Below are positions 1 to 7,328 of a DNA stretch of 44,843 bases, in pieces. Numbering within the stretch: position 1 is the stretch's first letter; each line of letters starts with the position of its first letter. The stretch comes from Methylococcaceae bacterium. GTDB lineage: Bacteria > Pseudomonadota > Gammaproteobacteria > Methylococcales > Methylomonadaceae. The stretch is taken from contig QYQN01000026.1 of assembly GCA_007280895.1 (NCBI GenBank), positions 1-44,843 on the forward strand, given 5' to 3'. Both the position numbers and the translations under genes were made by a program. The notes below the pieces were generated by a model. That model saw only the letters and a program-made list of their open reading frames with translations, made no database searches and was not told where the DNA came from.

Positions 1-10
1 CTAACTAATA

Positions 11-57
11 TTAGACAGCCTAATGGACGCAAAACATTGCGTCTAATGTTTGTCTAA
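11..57. repeat. Imperfect two-arm inverted repeat, integron-site-like
   Basis: The outer arms TTAGACA (11-17) and TGTCTAA (51-57) pair perfectly. The inner arms GACGCAA (26-32) and TTGCGTC (37-43) also pair perfectly around a 4-nt loop (33-36). The unpaired stretches between the arms are unequal (8 and 7 nt). This two-stem architecture with an asymmetric unpaired spacer is what folded integron attC sites look like, and it sits just upstream of an integron integrase, where the cassette array would begin. However, I do not see a good GTTRRRY/RYYYAAC core, so it could instead be an operator for the integrase gene or a degenerate site. Confidence 0.45.
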
Positions 58-78
58 ATATTTATAAAAATGTAAAAT
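50..78 (+). promoter_or_regulatory. Candidate sigma-70 promoter of the integrase gene
   Basis: TTGTCT (50-55, 4 of 6 matches to TTGACA) and TAAAAT (73-78, 5 of 6 to TATAAT) are separated by exactly 17 bp. The -35 element overlaps the right outer arm of the inverted repeat, so cruciform formation or protein binding there could affect transcription. No LexA-type CTGT-N8-ACAG box is visible before the start codon. Confidence 0.4.
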
Positions 79-125
79 GACTTTAAATTCATTTACATGA
101 CAAAATTTAGCATATCCTAAAATAA

Positions 126-1118
126 ATGCAATACCCTTCAGAAAATATATCTATTCAGCCGACTAAATTGCTTGATCAAGTCAGGGGTAAAATCCGCTTG
201 AAGCATTATAGTATCCGAACCGAGCAGGCTTATACCGATTGGATTAAACGCTTTATTCTGCATTTTGGCAAGAGACATCCTCGCGACATGGGCGCCGCTG
301 AGGTGGAACAGTTTTTAACACATTTGGCGGTTAATGGTCGGGTGGCTGCTTCTACGCAAAATCAGGCAAAATGTGCGCTGTTATTTCTTTATAGAGAGGT
401 GTTGGCAATCGAGTTGCCGTGGCTGGATAACGTGGAGCAGGCTAAGACACCTAAGCGTTTGCCGGTGGTGTTAAATCGCGATGAGATTCAGGCGATTTTA
501 TCGCGGCTGACCGGTACGCACTGGCTGATTGCGAGTTTGTTGTATGGGACGGGGATGCGAATTATGGAATGTTTGCGCTTGCGAGTGCAGGATGTCGATA
601 TTAAGCGGAATGAGATTTTAATTCGTGACGGCAAGGGCTTTAAAGATCGGGTGACGATGTTGCCGATGTCGTTGGTCGTGTCTTTACAGACGCATTTGGT
701 TAAGGTGCGGGAGCTACACGAGAATGATTTGGCGCAAAATTTTGGTGCGGTGTATATGCCTTATGCGTTGGAGCGTAAATACCCTAATGCGGCAAAAGAA
801 TGGCTTTGGCAGTATGTGTTCCCTGCGGCCAAATTATCAACTGACCCACGTACTAAAATAGTACGTCGTCATCATATCCAGGAACAGGCAATACAAAGGG
901 CGGTTAAGCAGGCTGCGCGGGATGCTGATTTGACCAAAGCGGCGACGCCTCATACGTTCCGGCATTCGTTTGCCACGCATTTGTTGGAGGGCGGTTATGA
1001 CATTCGCACGGTGCAGGAGTTGTTAGGGCACTCTGATGTGAGTACGACAATGATTTATACGCATGTGTTGAACAAAGGTGGGAAAGGTGTGTTGAGTCCT
1101 TTGGATCAGTTGCGATGA
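126..1118 (+). CDS. intI: Integron integrase (IntI-type tyrosine recombinase)
   Basis: This is a 330-residue site-specific tyrosine recombinase. The SAM-like core-binding domain spans about residues 14-98 and the catalytic domain about 112-320. Catalytic residues are visible: R145 (GTGMR), K170 (DGKG), H276 and R279 (HTFRH), H302 (LLGHSDV) and nucleophile Y311 (MIYTHV). What makes it an integron integrase rather than XerC/D is the extra segment between the K and HxxR motifs, around residues 213-233 ([13 protein letters not shown], then WQYVFPA), the IntI-specific patch. Length is typical of IntI (320-340). In integrons attI and the cassettes lie upstream of intI and point away from it, so any array here would extend left beyond position 1. 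The ATG at 126 has no strong ribosome binding site. The reading frame is intact, so the protein is probably functional. Confidence 0.92.
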   Translation: MQYPSENISIQPTKLLDQVRGKIRLKHYSIRTEQAYTDWIKRFILHFGKRHPRDMGAAEVEQFLTHLAVNGRVAASTQNQAKCALLFLYREVLAIELPWLDNVEQAKTPKRLPVVLNRDEIQAILSRLTGTHWLIASLLYGTGMRIMECLRLRVQDVDIKRNEILIRDGKGFKDRVTMLPMSLVVSLQTHLVKVRELHENDLAQNFGAVYMPYALERKYPNAAKEWLWQYVFPAAKLSTDPRTKIVRRHHIQEQAIQRAVKQAARDADLTKAATPHTFRHSFATHLLEGGYDIRTVQELLGHSDVSTTMIYTHVLNKGGKGVLSPLDQLR

Positions 1119-1364
1119 GCTTACAAAGTCCGGCAACTGGTGGTAAGCGTTAAAACCAAACCAATCTAACTTGTTGCGACACAGGGTTTTAATGCCGTTG
1201 CCCAAACTCTTTGTGCGTTGACTTTTAGCCGTTCTGAAATGAGTAGACGCTGTCTTGACGGTGCTTGCCATAAGGAGCAGTGTTAAGCTCACTTTCTAGC
1301 TCTGCCTTAATTATTTTTTTAAGGTATAATTTCACTCATTTTTTAATTCAATGCACTGGGTGTT
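1119..1364. other. Non-coding stretch between intI and argG
   Basis: I see no supported gene here. A minus-strand open frame covers most of it and runs antisense into the end of intI, but it has no ribosome binding site or recognisable domain. The stretch may be a remnant or an interspersed element flanking the integron. The last 65 bp carry the argG promoter. Confidence 0.4.
1302..1330 (+). promoter_or_regulatory. Candidate argG promoter
   Basis: A perfect TATAAT lies at 1325-1330, with a weak -35 match (CTGCCT, 1302-1307, 3 of 6) at 17-bp spacing. It is 34 bp before the argG start codon. Confidence 0.45.
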
Positions 1365-2579
1365 ATGTCGGAAATCAATAAAGTAGTCTTGGCTTATTCG
1401 GGTGGTTTAGATACTTCCGTTATTCTTAAATGGTTACAAGATGTGTATGCCTGCGAGGTGGTCACGTTTACTGCTGATTTAGGGCAGGGCGAGGAAGTAG
1501 AACCAGCACGTGCTAAAGCGCAAGCCTTGGGCATTAAAGAAATTTATATCGATGATTTACGAGAAGAGTTTGCACGTGATTTTGTCTTTCCTATGTTTCG
1601 TGCAAACACGGTTTACGAAGGTGAGTATTTATTAGGCACCTCGATAGCAAGACCGTTAATTGCTAAACGGTTAATTGAAATTGCTAATCAAACGGGCGCT
1701 GAAGCGATTGCTCATGGTGCAACGGGTAAAGGTAACGATCAAGTCCGTTTTGAATTAGGTGCGTATGCGTTACGCCCTGATATTAAAGTGATTGCTCCGT
1801 GGCGTGAGTGGGATTTAACCTCGCGGCAAACTTTACTGGATTATGCTGAAAAACATGGCATTGCTGTGGAAATGAAGCATGGAAAAACTTCGCCTTATTC
1901 TATGGACGCAAATTTATTGCATATCTCTTATGAAGGCAGAGTGCTGGAAGATCCGTGGGCAGAGCCTGAAGAAGCCATGTGGCGTTGGACGGTTGCGCCT
2001 GAAGCTGCACCTGATAAAGCTACGTATATCGAGCTGAGTTTTCAAAAGGGAGATGTCGTGGCGATTAATGATGCGCCGCATTCGCCTGCTGAAGTGTTAG
2101 CTAAATTAAATACTATTGCTGGCGAAAACGGTATTGGTCGCTTAGATATTGTTGAAAATCGTTATGTGGGTATGAAATCACGTGGTTGTTATGAAACACC
2201 GGCGGGCACGGTGTTATTAAAAGCGCATCGCGCAATCGAATCCTTAACGTTAGACCGTGAAGTGGCGCATTTAAAAGATGAATTAATGCCGCGTTATGCT
2301 TCCTTAATTTACAACGGTTATTGGTGGAGCCCTGAACGTGTTATGTTGCAAACCATGATTGATGCGTCGCAACACTCGGTTAATGGTAAGGTTAGGCTAA
2401 AATTGTATAAAGGTAATGTCATTGTGGTGGGGCGTGTTTCTCATACCGACAGTTTGTTTGATGAAAGTATTGCTACGTTTGAAGACGATGGCGGCGCGTA
2501 TAATCAAAAAGATGCCGAAGGCTTTATTAAGCTTAATGCCTTAAGAATGCGAATTGCCGCAGCTAAGCAAGTGAAATAA
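1365..2579 (+). CDS. argG: Argininosuccinate synthase
   Basis: It joins citrulline and aspartate using ATP to make argininosuccinate, the penultimate step of arginine synthesis, in the cytoplasm. The 404-residue length is standard for the family. The N-terminal PP-loop AYSGGLDTS (residues 10-18) binds ATP pyrophosphate. The signatures [13 protein letters not shown] (about 119-131) and [10 protein letters not shown] (about 272-281) are diagnostic. The ATG at 1365 places the PP-loop at the usual distance from the N terminus. It has its own TATAAT promoter and no tight operon partner on either side. Confidence 0.97.
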   Translation: MSEINKVVLAYSGGLDTSVILKWLQDVYACEVVTFTADLGQGEEVEPARAKAQALGIKEIYIDDLREEFARDFVFPMFRANTVYEGEYLLGTSIARPLIAKRLIEIANQTGAEAIAHGATGKGNDQVRFELGAYALRPDIKVIAPWREWDLTSRQTLLDYAEKHGIAVEMKHGKTSPYSMDANLLHISYEGRVLEDPWAEPEEAMWRWTVAPEAAPDKATYIELSFQKGDVVAINDAPHSPAEVLAKLNTIAGENGIGRLDIVENRYVGMKSRGCYETPAGTVLLKAHRAIESLTLDREVAHLKDELMPRYASLIYNGYWWSPERVMLQTMIDASQHSVNGKVRLKLYKGNVIVVGRVSHTDSLFDESIATFEDDGGAYNQKDAEGFIKLNALRMRIAAAKQVK

Positions 2580-2642
2580 TGCTTGCTGTTTAAAATTAAA
2601 CCTGTTCAGTACAGGGCTTTTGCCTGTTAGAGGAATCTTAAA

Positions 2643-3224
2643 ATGAGTGAGAAAGATAAGGGTAATTCAGAAATTCGTGTTCTGTATTCAGTACCTTCCC
2701 AGCAACAATTAATGACAACAAATCGATGGCTGGTTCGTGCGATTGTGTTTTTTATGGCAGTTATTTTTGTTACGGGGTTTCTTTTATTGCCATCAGAAGA
2801 TTTCTTGGTTAATTATAAAAAAGTCACTGCTGCGGAGCTTTCTGATAAAACCTCTACTCCAGCATTGTCTGCTGAGGTCAATGCTTTAAAAGGCCAGTTT
2901 GTGGGCTTGTTAAGCGGTTCAATTGAAAGTAAATTGCGTTCCCTAGAAGACAGTTTGCAAACAGGAACTTTGGCGACTTCATTGGGTACGATTGAAGATT
3001 TAAAACATGATGTTAAGCTGTTGCGCGATTATGCTGAGCCTGTAAAAAAAGTAGAGGCCATTGATAATCAACAAATTATTAAGGAAATGTCTCAGCTGAA
3101 GCATCTGATTTATTTAAGCTTTGCGTCCTGTGGTTTAATGTTTGCTGTGGTTGCAGGGATTTGGTTACGAAGCGTGAAAAAATTGCCGTTTAAAGAATCA
3201 ATTATTCGCTATTTAACGCGTTAA
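2643..3224 (+). CDS. Uncharacterised two-TM coiled-coil protein
   Basis: I do not recognise this 193-residue protein. It has a hydrophilic N terminus, a membrane segment at about residues 30-50, a middle part (about 60-150) rich in Leu, Glu, Lys and Ser that looks helical or coiled-coil, and a second membrane segment at about 153-175, ending in a short basic tail. The likely topology is N-in, periplasmic coiled-coil, C-in. A good ribosome binding site (AGAGGA, 2630-2635) precedes the ATG by 7 nt, and a strong terminator follows the stop, so it reads as a real single gene downstream of argG. No enzymatic motif is visible. Confidence 0.7.
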   Translation: MSEKDKGNSEIRVLYSVPSQQQLMTTNRWLVRAIVFFMAVIFVTGFLLLPSEDFLVNYKKVTAAELSDKTSTPALSAEVNALKGQFVGLLSGSIESKLRSLEDSLQTGTLATSLGTIEDLKHDVKLLRDYAEPVKKVEAIDNQQIIKEMSQLKHLIYLSFASCGLMFAVVAGIWLRSVKKLPFKESIIRYLTR

Positions 3225-3231
3225 TCGTCAT

Positions 3232-3274
3232 AAAAAAAACCGCTTGAAGTCATTAAGGCTTAAGCGGTTTTTTT
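3232..3274. terminator. Bidirectional rho-independent terminator
   Basis: CCGCTT (3240-3245) pairs with AAGCGG (3262-3267), flanked by an A-run on the left and seven T on the right (3268-3274). The A/T runs allow it to serve both the two-TM gene (plus strand) and the cytochrome gene converging from the right. Confidence 0.8.
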
Positions 3275-3336
3275 ATGCGTTAAAGAAACTAAATTTAGTG
3301 TACTTATGCCGTCCACCTTGTTGGAAAAGCTGGCTT

Positions 3337-3380
3337 AGGGGAGATGATGTTATTAGATAACTCTCCCCTCAACAAAGGGG
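3337..3380. repeat. GC-rich inverted repeats in a convergent intergenic region
   Basis: AGGGGAGA (3337-3344) pairs with TCTCCCCT (3362-3369) around a 17-nt loop. An alternative, mutually exclusive hairpin pairs CCCCT (3365-3369) with AGGGG (3376-3380). It lies just downstream of the minus-strand cytochrome stop. It may be a secondary 3' hairpin or an interspersed palindromic element. Confidence 0.5.
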
Positions 3381-3397
3381 GGCTTAATCGTTACGTT

Positions 3398-3733
3398 TTA
3401 TTTAGTTTCAAGATATTTGTATAACGCATCTACAGCTTGATCTTCGCCATAGCCAGCTTTTTCAACGGCTTTGTTTTTCATGATTTCTTCAATAGCTTTT
3501 GGCATGCCGCCTTTGCCTTCTTTTAATACAGTTTCAAAGCGTGCTCTGTCCAATTGACCGGCTTTAATTAAAGCGGTTAATTGTGGGTTAGAGGCGATGT
3601 CATGACATCTGCCACAGCCGTGTCCAAAAGCACGTTCGTATATTTTTTTGCCAATTTCTATTTGTTCGTCAGCCATAGCAGTACTGCTTAAAGCGGCTAA
3701 AACGATAGTTAAAACGGGTACTAATTTTTTCAT
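3398..3733 (-). CDS. Small secreted c-type cytochrome
   Basis: This is a 111-residue periplasmic monohaem cytochrome c. The signal peptide covers residues 1-21 (MKKLVPVLTI..., cleavage after AMA). The haem-binding CGRCH motif is at 40-44, and the likely axial methionine is M77 in KGGMPKA. The C-terminal helix ends in ALYKYLE, typical of class I cytochromes. The start chosen is the ATG at 3731-3733, preceded by AGAGAA, because it gives a canonical signal peptide. A longer in-frame version starting at 3841 would bury the signal peptide and is unlikely. It lies alone between two intergenic regions. Its electron-transfer partners cannot be inferred from the neighbours. Confidence 0.85.
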   Translation of the reverse strand: MKKLVPVLTIVLAALSSTAMADEQIEIGKKIYERAFGHGCGRCHDIASNPQLTALIKAGQLDRARFETVLKEGKGGMPKAIEEIMKNKAVEKAGYGEDQAVDALYKYLETK

Positions 3734-3841
3734 GTTGATTTCTCTTGTGGTGTAAAAAAAATGACTGTTTGTGTTGGTATTATAGACAGTCGAGTTAACT
3801 TCAAGCGATAAAAGAATATGGAATTTAGGTGTAAAATTCAA

Positions 3842-4175
3842 TTAATTTATTTGTCGATAAAATGAAATAGTTGTTTATTTAGGGTTGATTTAAGCGTGAA
3901 GCCGGCCTGTATGGAGTGCTTGTTACGCTATATTTTCAGCATTATCTTCCGTAACAGGCGTATTTATCATGGTCTATTTATGAAATAATAGCTGCTTAAA
4001 GGAGGCTTTTAGGTACTTTATGTGGTCTTCGAAAAGTTCGATGTGTTTTTTTTGACGGCAGGGTGTTATTACTCAAGGTGTTAATTTATTGGGTATATTA
4101 CTTGTGCAGTCGTTAATGAAGGCACTGAGCTTTGTTAAACACACTCACTTTTTTAATTATTAATTTGGCGTAACA
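3842..4175. other. Divergent intergenic region, cytochrome/ettA
   Basis: No gene is seen in these 334 bp. It should contain the promoters of the minus-strand cytochrome and of ettA. A stem pairs 3918-3927 with 3950-3959 (GCTTGTTACG with CGTAACAGGC, one G-U pair) around a 22-nt loop. A TATATT hexamer lies at about 4093-4098, but I could not find a matching -35 at proper spacing. Confidence 0.4.
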
Positions 4176-5840
4176 ATGGCTCAATATATTTATTCTATGA
4201 ACAGGGTTGGCAAAATTGTGCCACCTAAAAAATATATCTTAAAAAATATTTCTTTATCTTTTTTCCCAGGCGCAAAAATTGGCGTTTTGGGCTTAAATGG
4301 CTCAGGAAAATCAACCTTGCTTAAAATTATGGCAGGCTTGGATAAAGAAATCGAAGGGGAGGCCATTCCTCAAAAAGGCATTCACGTTGGCTATTTATCG
4401 CAAGAACCGCAGCTTGATCCAGAAAAGACTGTGCGCGGTAATATTGAAGAAGCTGTTGCTCATGTAAAAATTGCACTGGCTGATTTAGATGCCGTATACG
4501 CCGCTTATGCAGATCCTGAGGCAGATTTTGATAAGTTAGCCGCAGATCAAGCGCGTCTGGAAGATGTGATTAACGCAATGGATGGTCATAATTTAGAGCG
4601 CAAACTAGAAGTCGCAGCCGATGCCTTGCGTTTACCAGAGTGGGATGCAGAGGTGACTAAGTTGTCGGGTGGAGAGAAGCGGCGCGTGGCGTTATGTCGA
4701 TTATTGTTATCTAATCCAGATATGTTATTACTTGATGAGCCAACGAACCATTTAGATGCAGAGTCCGTGGCATGGTTAGAACGTTTCTTACATGATTACA
4801 CGGGCACTGTGGTGGCTGTGACGCATGATCGTTATTTTTTGGATAATGTAGCCGGCTGGATTTTAGAATTAGATCGAGGCTCGGGCATTCCTTGGGAAGG
4901 TAATTACTCAAGCTGGTTAGATCAAAAAAGTACCCGTTTGTTGCAAGAAGAAAAGCAAGAGTCTTCACGCCAAAAAGCCATGAAAGCAGAGTTGGAATGG
5001 GTGCGTTCAAATCCTAAAGGTCGTCATGCTAAAAGTAAGGCGCGTTTGGCTCGTTTTGAAGAGCTGTCCTCAGTGGATGTGCAAAAACGTAATGAAACCC
5101 AAGAGATTTATATTCCACCAGGACCTCGCTTGGGTGATGTAGTTATTGAAGCCCATGGCATTTCAAAAGGTTTTGGTGATCGATTATTAATTAACGACCT
5201 AAGTTTTAGGCTTCCACCGGGAGGGATTGTCGGGATCATCGGGCCAAATGGTGCAGGTAAAACTACCTTGTTTAGAATGATGGCAGGCTTTGAGCAGCCA
5301 GATTCTGGAACCTTAACCATCGGTCAAACAGTGCAGTTAGCGTATGTGGATCAGTTGCGTGACGACATGGATGCAAGCAAAACCGTCTGGGAAGAGGTGT
5401 CAGAGGGATTAGACGTGATTACTGTGGGCAAATATGAAACACCTTCCCGGGCTTACTTGGGACGTTTTAATTTTAAAGGTGCTGATCAGCAAAAACGTAT
5501 CGGTGAGTTATCAGGGGGTGAACGTAATCGTGTGCATTTAGCAAAACTACTTAAAACAGGTGGCAATTTATTATTGCTGGATGAGCCAACCAATGATTTA
5601 GATGTTGAAACATTGCGAGCTTTAGAAGAGGCGTTATTGGCTTTTCCTGGTTGTGCGGTAGTTATTTCTCATGATCGATGGTTTTTAGATCGAATTGCTA
5701 CGCATATTTTAGCGTTTGAAGGTGATAGCCAGGTGGTTTGGTTTGAGGGTAATTATGAAGATTATGAGGTAGATCGTCATCGTCGTTTAGGCACCGATGC
5801 GGATCAACCACGTCGTTTGAAATATAAAAAATTAAGTTAA
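4176..5840 (+). CDS. ettA: Energy-dependent translational throttle protein EttA
   Basis: This is an ABC-F ATPase that binds the ribosomal E site and gates entry into elongation according to the ATP/ADP ratio. The 554 residues match the usual EttA length. Two ABC domains are visible. The first has Walker [10 protein letters not shown] (39-47), signature LSGGEKRR (about 163-170) and Walker B with [11 protein letters not shown] (about 184-194). The arm/linker region follows at about 240-320. The second has Walker [10 protein letters not shown] (about 355-363), signature LSGGERNR (about 445-452) and [12 protein letters not shown], then SHDRWFLDR. The second-domain wording and the tail NYEDYE are those of EttA rather than Uup, YheS or YbiT. 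There are no TM segments, as expected for ABC-F. No clear Shine-Dalgarno precedes the ATG. Confidence 0.95.
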   Translation: MAQYIYSMNRVGKIVPPKKYILKNISLSFFPGAKIGVLGLNGSGKSTLLKIMAGLDKEIEGEAIPQKGIHVGYLSQEPQLDPEKTVRGNIEEAVAHVKIALADLDAVYAAYADPEADFDKLAADQARLEDVINAMDGHNLERKLEVAADALRLPEWDAEVTKLSGGEKRRVALCRLLLSNPDMLLLDEPTNHLDAESVAWLERFLHDYTGTVVAVTHDRYFLDNVAGWILELDRGSGIPWEGNYSSWLDQKSTRLLQEEKQESSRQKAMKAELEWVRSNPKGRHAKSKARLARFEELSSVDVQKRNETQEIYIPPGPRLGDVVIEAHGISKGFGDRLLINDLSFRLPPGGIVGIIGPNGAGKTTLFRMMAGFEQPDSGTLTIGQTVQLAYVDQLRDDMDASKTVWEEVSEGLDVITVGKYETPSRAYLGRFNFKGADQQKRIGELSGGERNRVHLAKLLKTGGNLLLLDEPTNDLDVETLRALEEALLAFPGCAVVISHDRWFLDRIATHILAFEGDSQVVWFEGNYEDYEVDRHRRLGTDADQPRRLKYKKLS

Positions 5841-5924
5841 GCCGTGGCTTAGCGTGATGAGTGGATTTAAGGTCGAGTGAAGGCAGTGGGTGCTTGGCGC
5901 AGGTAAAAAACTAAGGAAAAATAA

Positions 5925-6425
5925 ATGCAAAAAATTAATGTGTTGTTTGTTTGTATGGGTAATATTTGTCGTTCTCCGACGGCTGAAGGCGTGTTTAAAC
6001 GCTTGGTTAACACGCAGCAACTAGATCAGTATTTTGTTATCGATTCGGCCGGAACCCATGCCTATCATATTGGTTCTGCACCAGACGGCCGTTCTCAACA
6101 CGCTGCCTTGGAGCGTGGTGTTGATTTAGCCCAACTGCGGGCAAGAAAAGTCACTTATGACGATTTTGCAGAGTTTGATCACGTGCTGGTTATGGATAAT
6201 GATAATTACGCGACCTTAATGTCCGCTTGTCCTGTTGATTTGCAGCATAAAATTACGTATTTTCTTGATTATGCACCGCAGTTAAACGTGAAGGAGGTTC
6301 CCGATCCTTATTATGGCGACGGCGAGGGCTTTGGGCGGGTTTTAGATTTAATTGAAGAGGCGTCCATAGGTTTTTTATACGCTTTGCAAGCTAAGGGCAG
6401 TATTCCTGTTACGAAAACAAACTAA
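5925..6425 (+). CDS. Low-molecular-weight protein-tyrosine phosphatase
   Basis: A cytoplasmic phosphatase of 166 residues. The active-site P-loop CMGNICRSP has nucleophile C10 and R16 near the N terminus, and the general-acid DPYYG (VPDPYYGDG) is near residue 130, both hallmarks of the LMW-PTP family. AAGGA sits 8 nt before the ATG. The next gene starts 15 nt after its stop, so the two are probably cotranscribed. It is not next to a tyrosine kinase or exopolysaccharide genes, so a Wzb-like role is not supported by context. A general phosphotyrosine or small-molecule phosphatase role is equally possible. Confidence 0.93.
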   Translation: MQKINVLFVCMGNICRSPTAEGVFKRLVNTQQLDQYFVIDSAGTHAYHIGSAPDGRSQHAALERGVDLAQLRARKVTYDDFAEFDHVLVMDNDNYATLMSACPVDLQHKITYFLDYAPQLNVKEVPDPYYGDGEGFGRVLDLIEEASIGFLYALQAKGSIPVTKTN

Positions 6426-6440
6426 GTTAAGGAGTGTTTT

Positions 6441-7160
6441 ATGGCAATTGTTTCAAATACGGTTGGTTATCTTGATGAAAATAGTCCATTGGAAGCCTTT
6501 TTTGCTTTCGATGACAGCAGTAATAGGCGCCGACCTGTGGTCTTGATTTTTCATGCCTGGGCAGGTCGAGATGAGTTTGTTCAAGAAAAAGCTAAACAAC
6601 TCGCAGCCTTAGGCTATGTTGGTTTTGCCGTGGATATGTATGGCAAAGGTCAGGTAGGGCAAAGTCCTGAAGAAAATGCACGGTTAATGCATCCTTTCAT
6701 GGCGGATCGTGATTTATTATTTAAGCGCGCCTCTGCCGCCTTAGCCGCAGCAAAATTATTACCGTGGGTGGATGATAAAAAAGTTGCCGCCATTGGCTTT
6801 TGTTTTGGGGGGTTATGTGTGCTTGATTTAGCAAGAAAAGGTGCCGAAGTTAATGCCGTGGTGAGTTTTCATGGTTTATTAACTGCGCCAGAGCAAGGGG
6901 CAGTCCAGCCTATAATGGCTAGCGTGCTGGTGTTACATGGTCACGATGATCCCTTGGTGCCAGTAGAGCAGGTGCATAGTTTTCAACAAGAAATGCGTGC
7001 CGCTGACGCAGATTGGCAGTTCGTGAGTTATGGTAAAACGATGCACTCATTTACTAATCCTAACGCCAATGATCCCATTTTTGGGGCGGTGTATAACGCA
7101 GCAACTGATCGACGCTCATGGCTTGCAATGCAGAGTTTTTTGGCAGACAATTTTGTTTAA
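6441..7160 (+). CDS. Dienelactone hydrolase family protein
   Basis: A 239-residue alpha/beta hydrolase. The nucleophile elbow GFCFGG has Cys121, the acid is D170 in HGHDDPLVP, and the base is H202 in MHSFTNP. This Cys-Asp-His triad is that of dienelactone hydrolases rather than of serine esterases. No signal peptide is seen, so it is cytoplasmic. A strong AAGGAG precedes the ATG by 7 nt. It is coupled to the tyrosine phosphatase gene, and no aromatic-degradation genes are nearby, so the true substrate is unknown. Many chromosomal members of this family act on unidentified esters or lactones. Confidence 0.9.
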   Translation: MAIVSNTVGYLDENSPLEAFFAFDDSSNRRRPVVLIFHAWAGRDEFVQEKAKQLAALGYVGFAVDMYGKGQVGQSPEENARLMHPFMADRDLLFKRASAALAAAKLLPWVDDKKVAAIGFCFGGLCVLDLARKGAEVNAVVSFHGLLTAPEQGAVQPIMASVLVLHGHDDPLVPVEQVHSFQQEMRAADADWQFVSYGKTMHSFTNPNANDPIFGAVYNAATDRRSWLAMQSFLADNFV

Positions 7161-7198
7161 TCTTAATGTGTCAAGGTGTCCGATGCAATTTTGAGCTG

Positions 7199-7207
7199 TG
7201 CTATAAT
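7199..7207 (+). promoter_or_regulatory. Extended -10 promoter upstream of gyrA
   Basis: TGC followed by TATAAT (7199-7207) is a perfect TGnTATAAT extended -10 element, 121 bp before the gyrA ATG. There is no good -35 at 16-18 bp, which is usual for extended -10 promoters. The resulting leader would be about 110 nt. Confidence 0.55.
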
Positions 7208-7328
7208 GCGCAATCTATCGCGTTTAGGCAAACGTGACACGATACTAAAGTGGCTGTCTATAGATAAAGCAAATTGCCAACTAACCTTGCTGATGGAGAC
7301 ATCTGCACATTGTTAAAATTAGGGATCA

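Noticed and set aside
11-57. Canonical attC site
   Set aside because: The two-stem shape fits, but the expected GTTRRRY/RYYYAAC core is not present, so I report only an attC-like inverted repeat.
1023-1292. Minus-strand 89-codon open frame over the intI end
   Set aside because: It overlaps the intI 3' end antisense, has no ribosome binding site or recognised domain, and starts with a repetitive low-quality N terminus.
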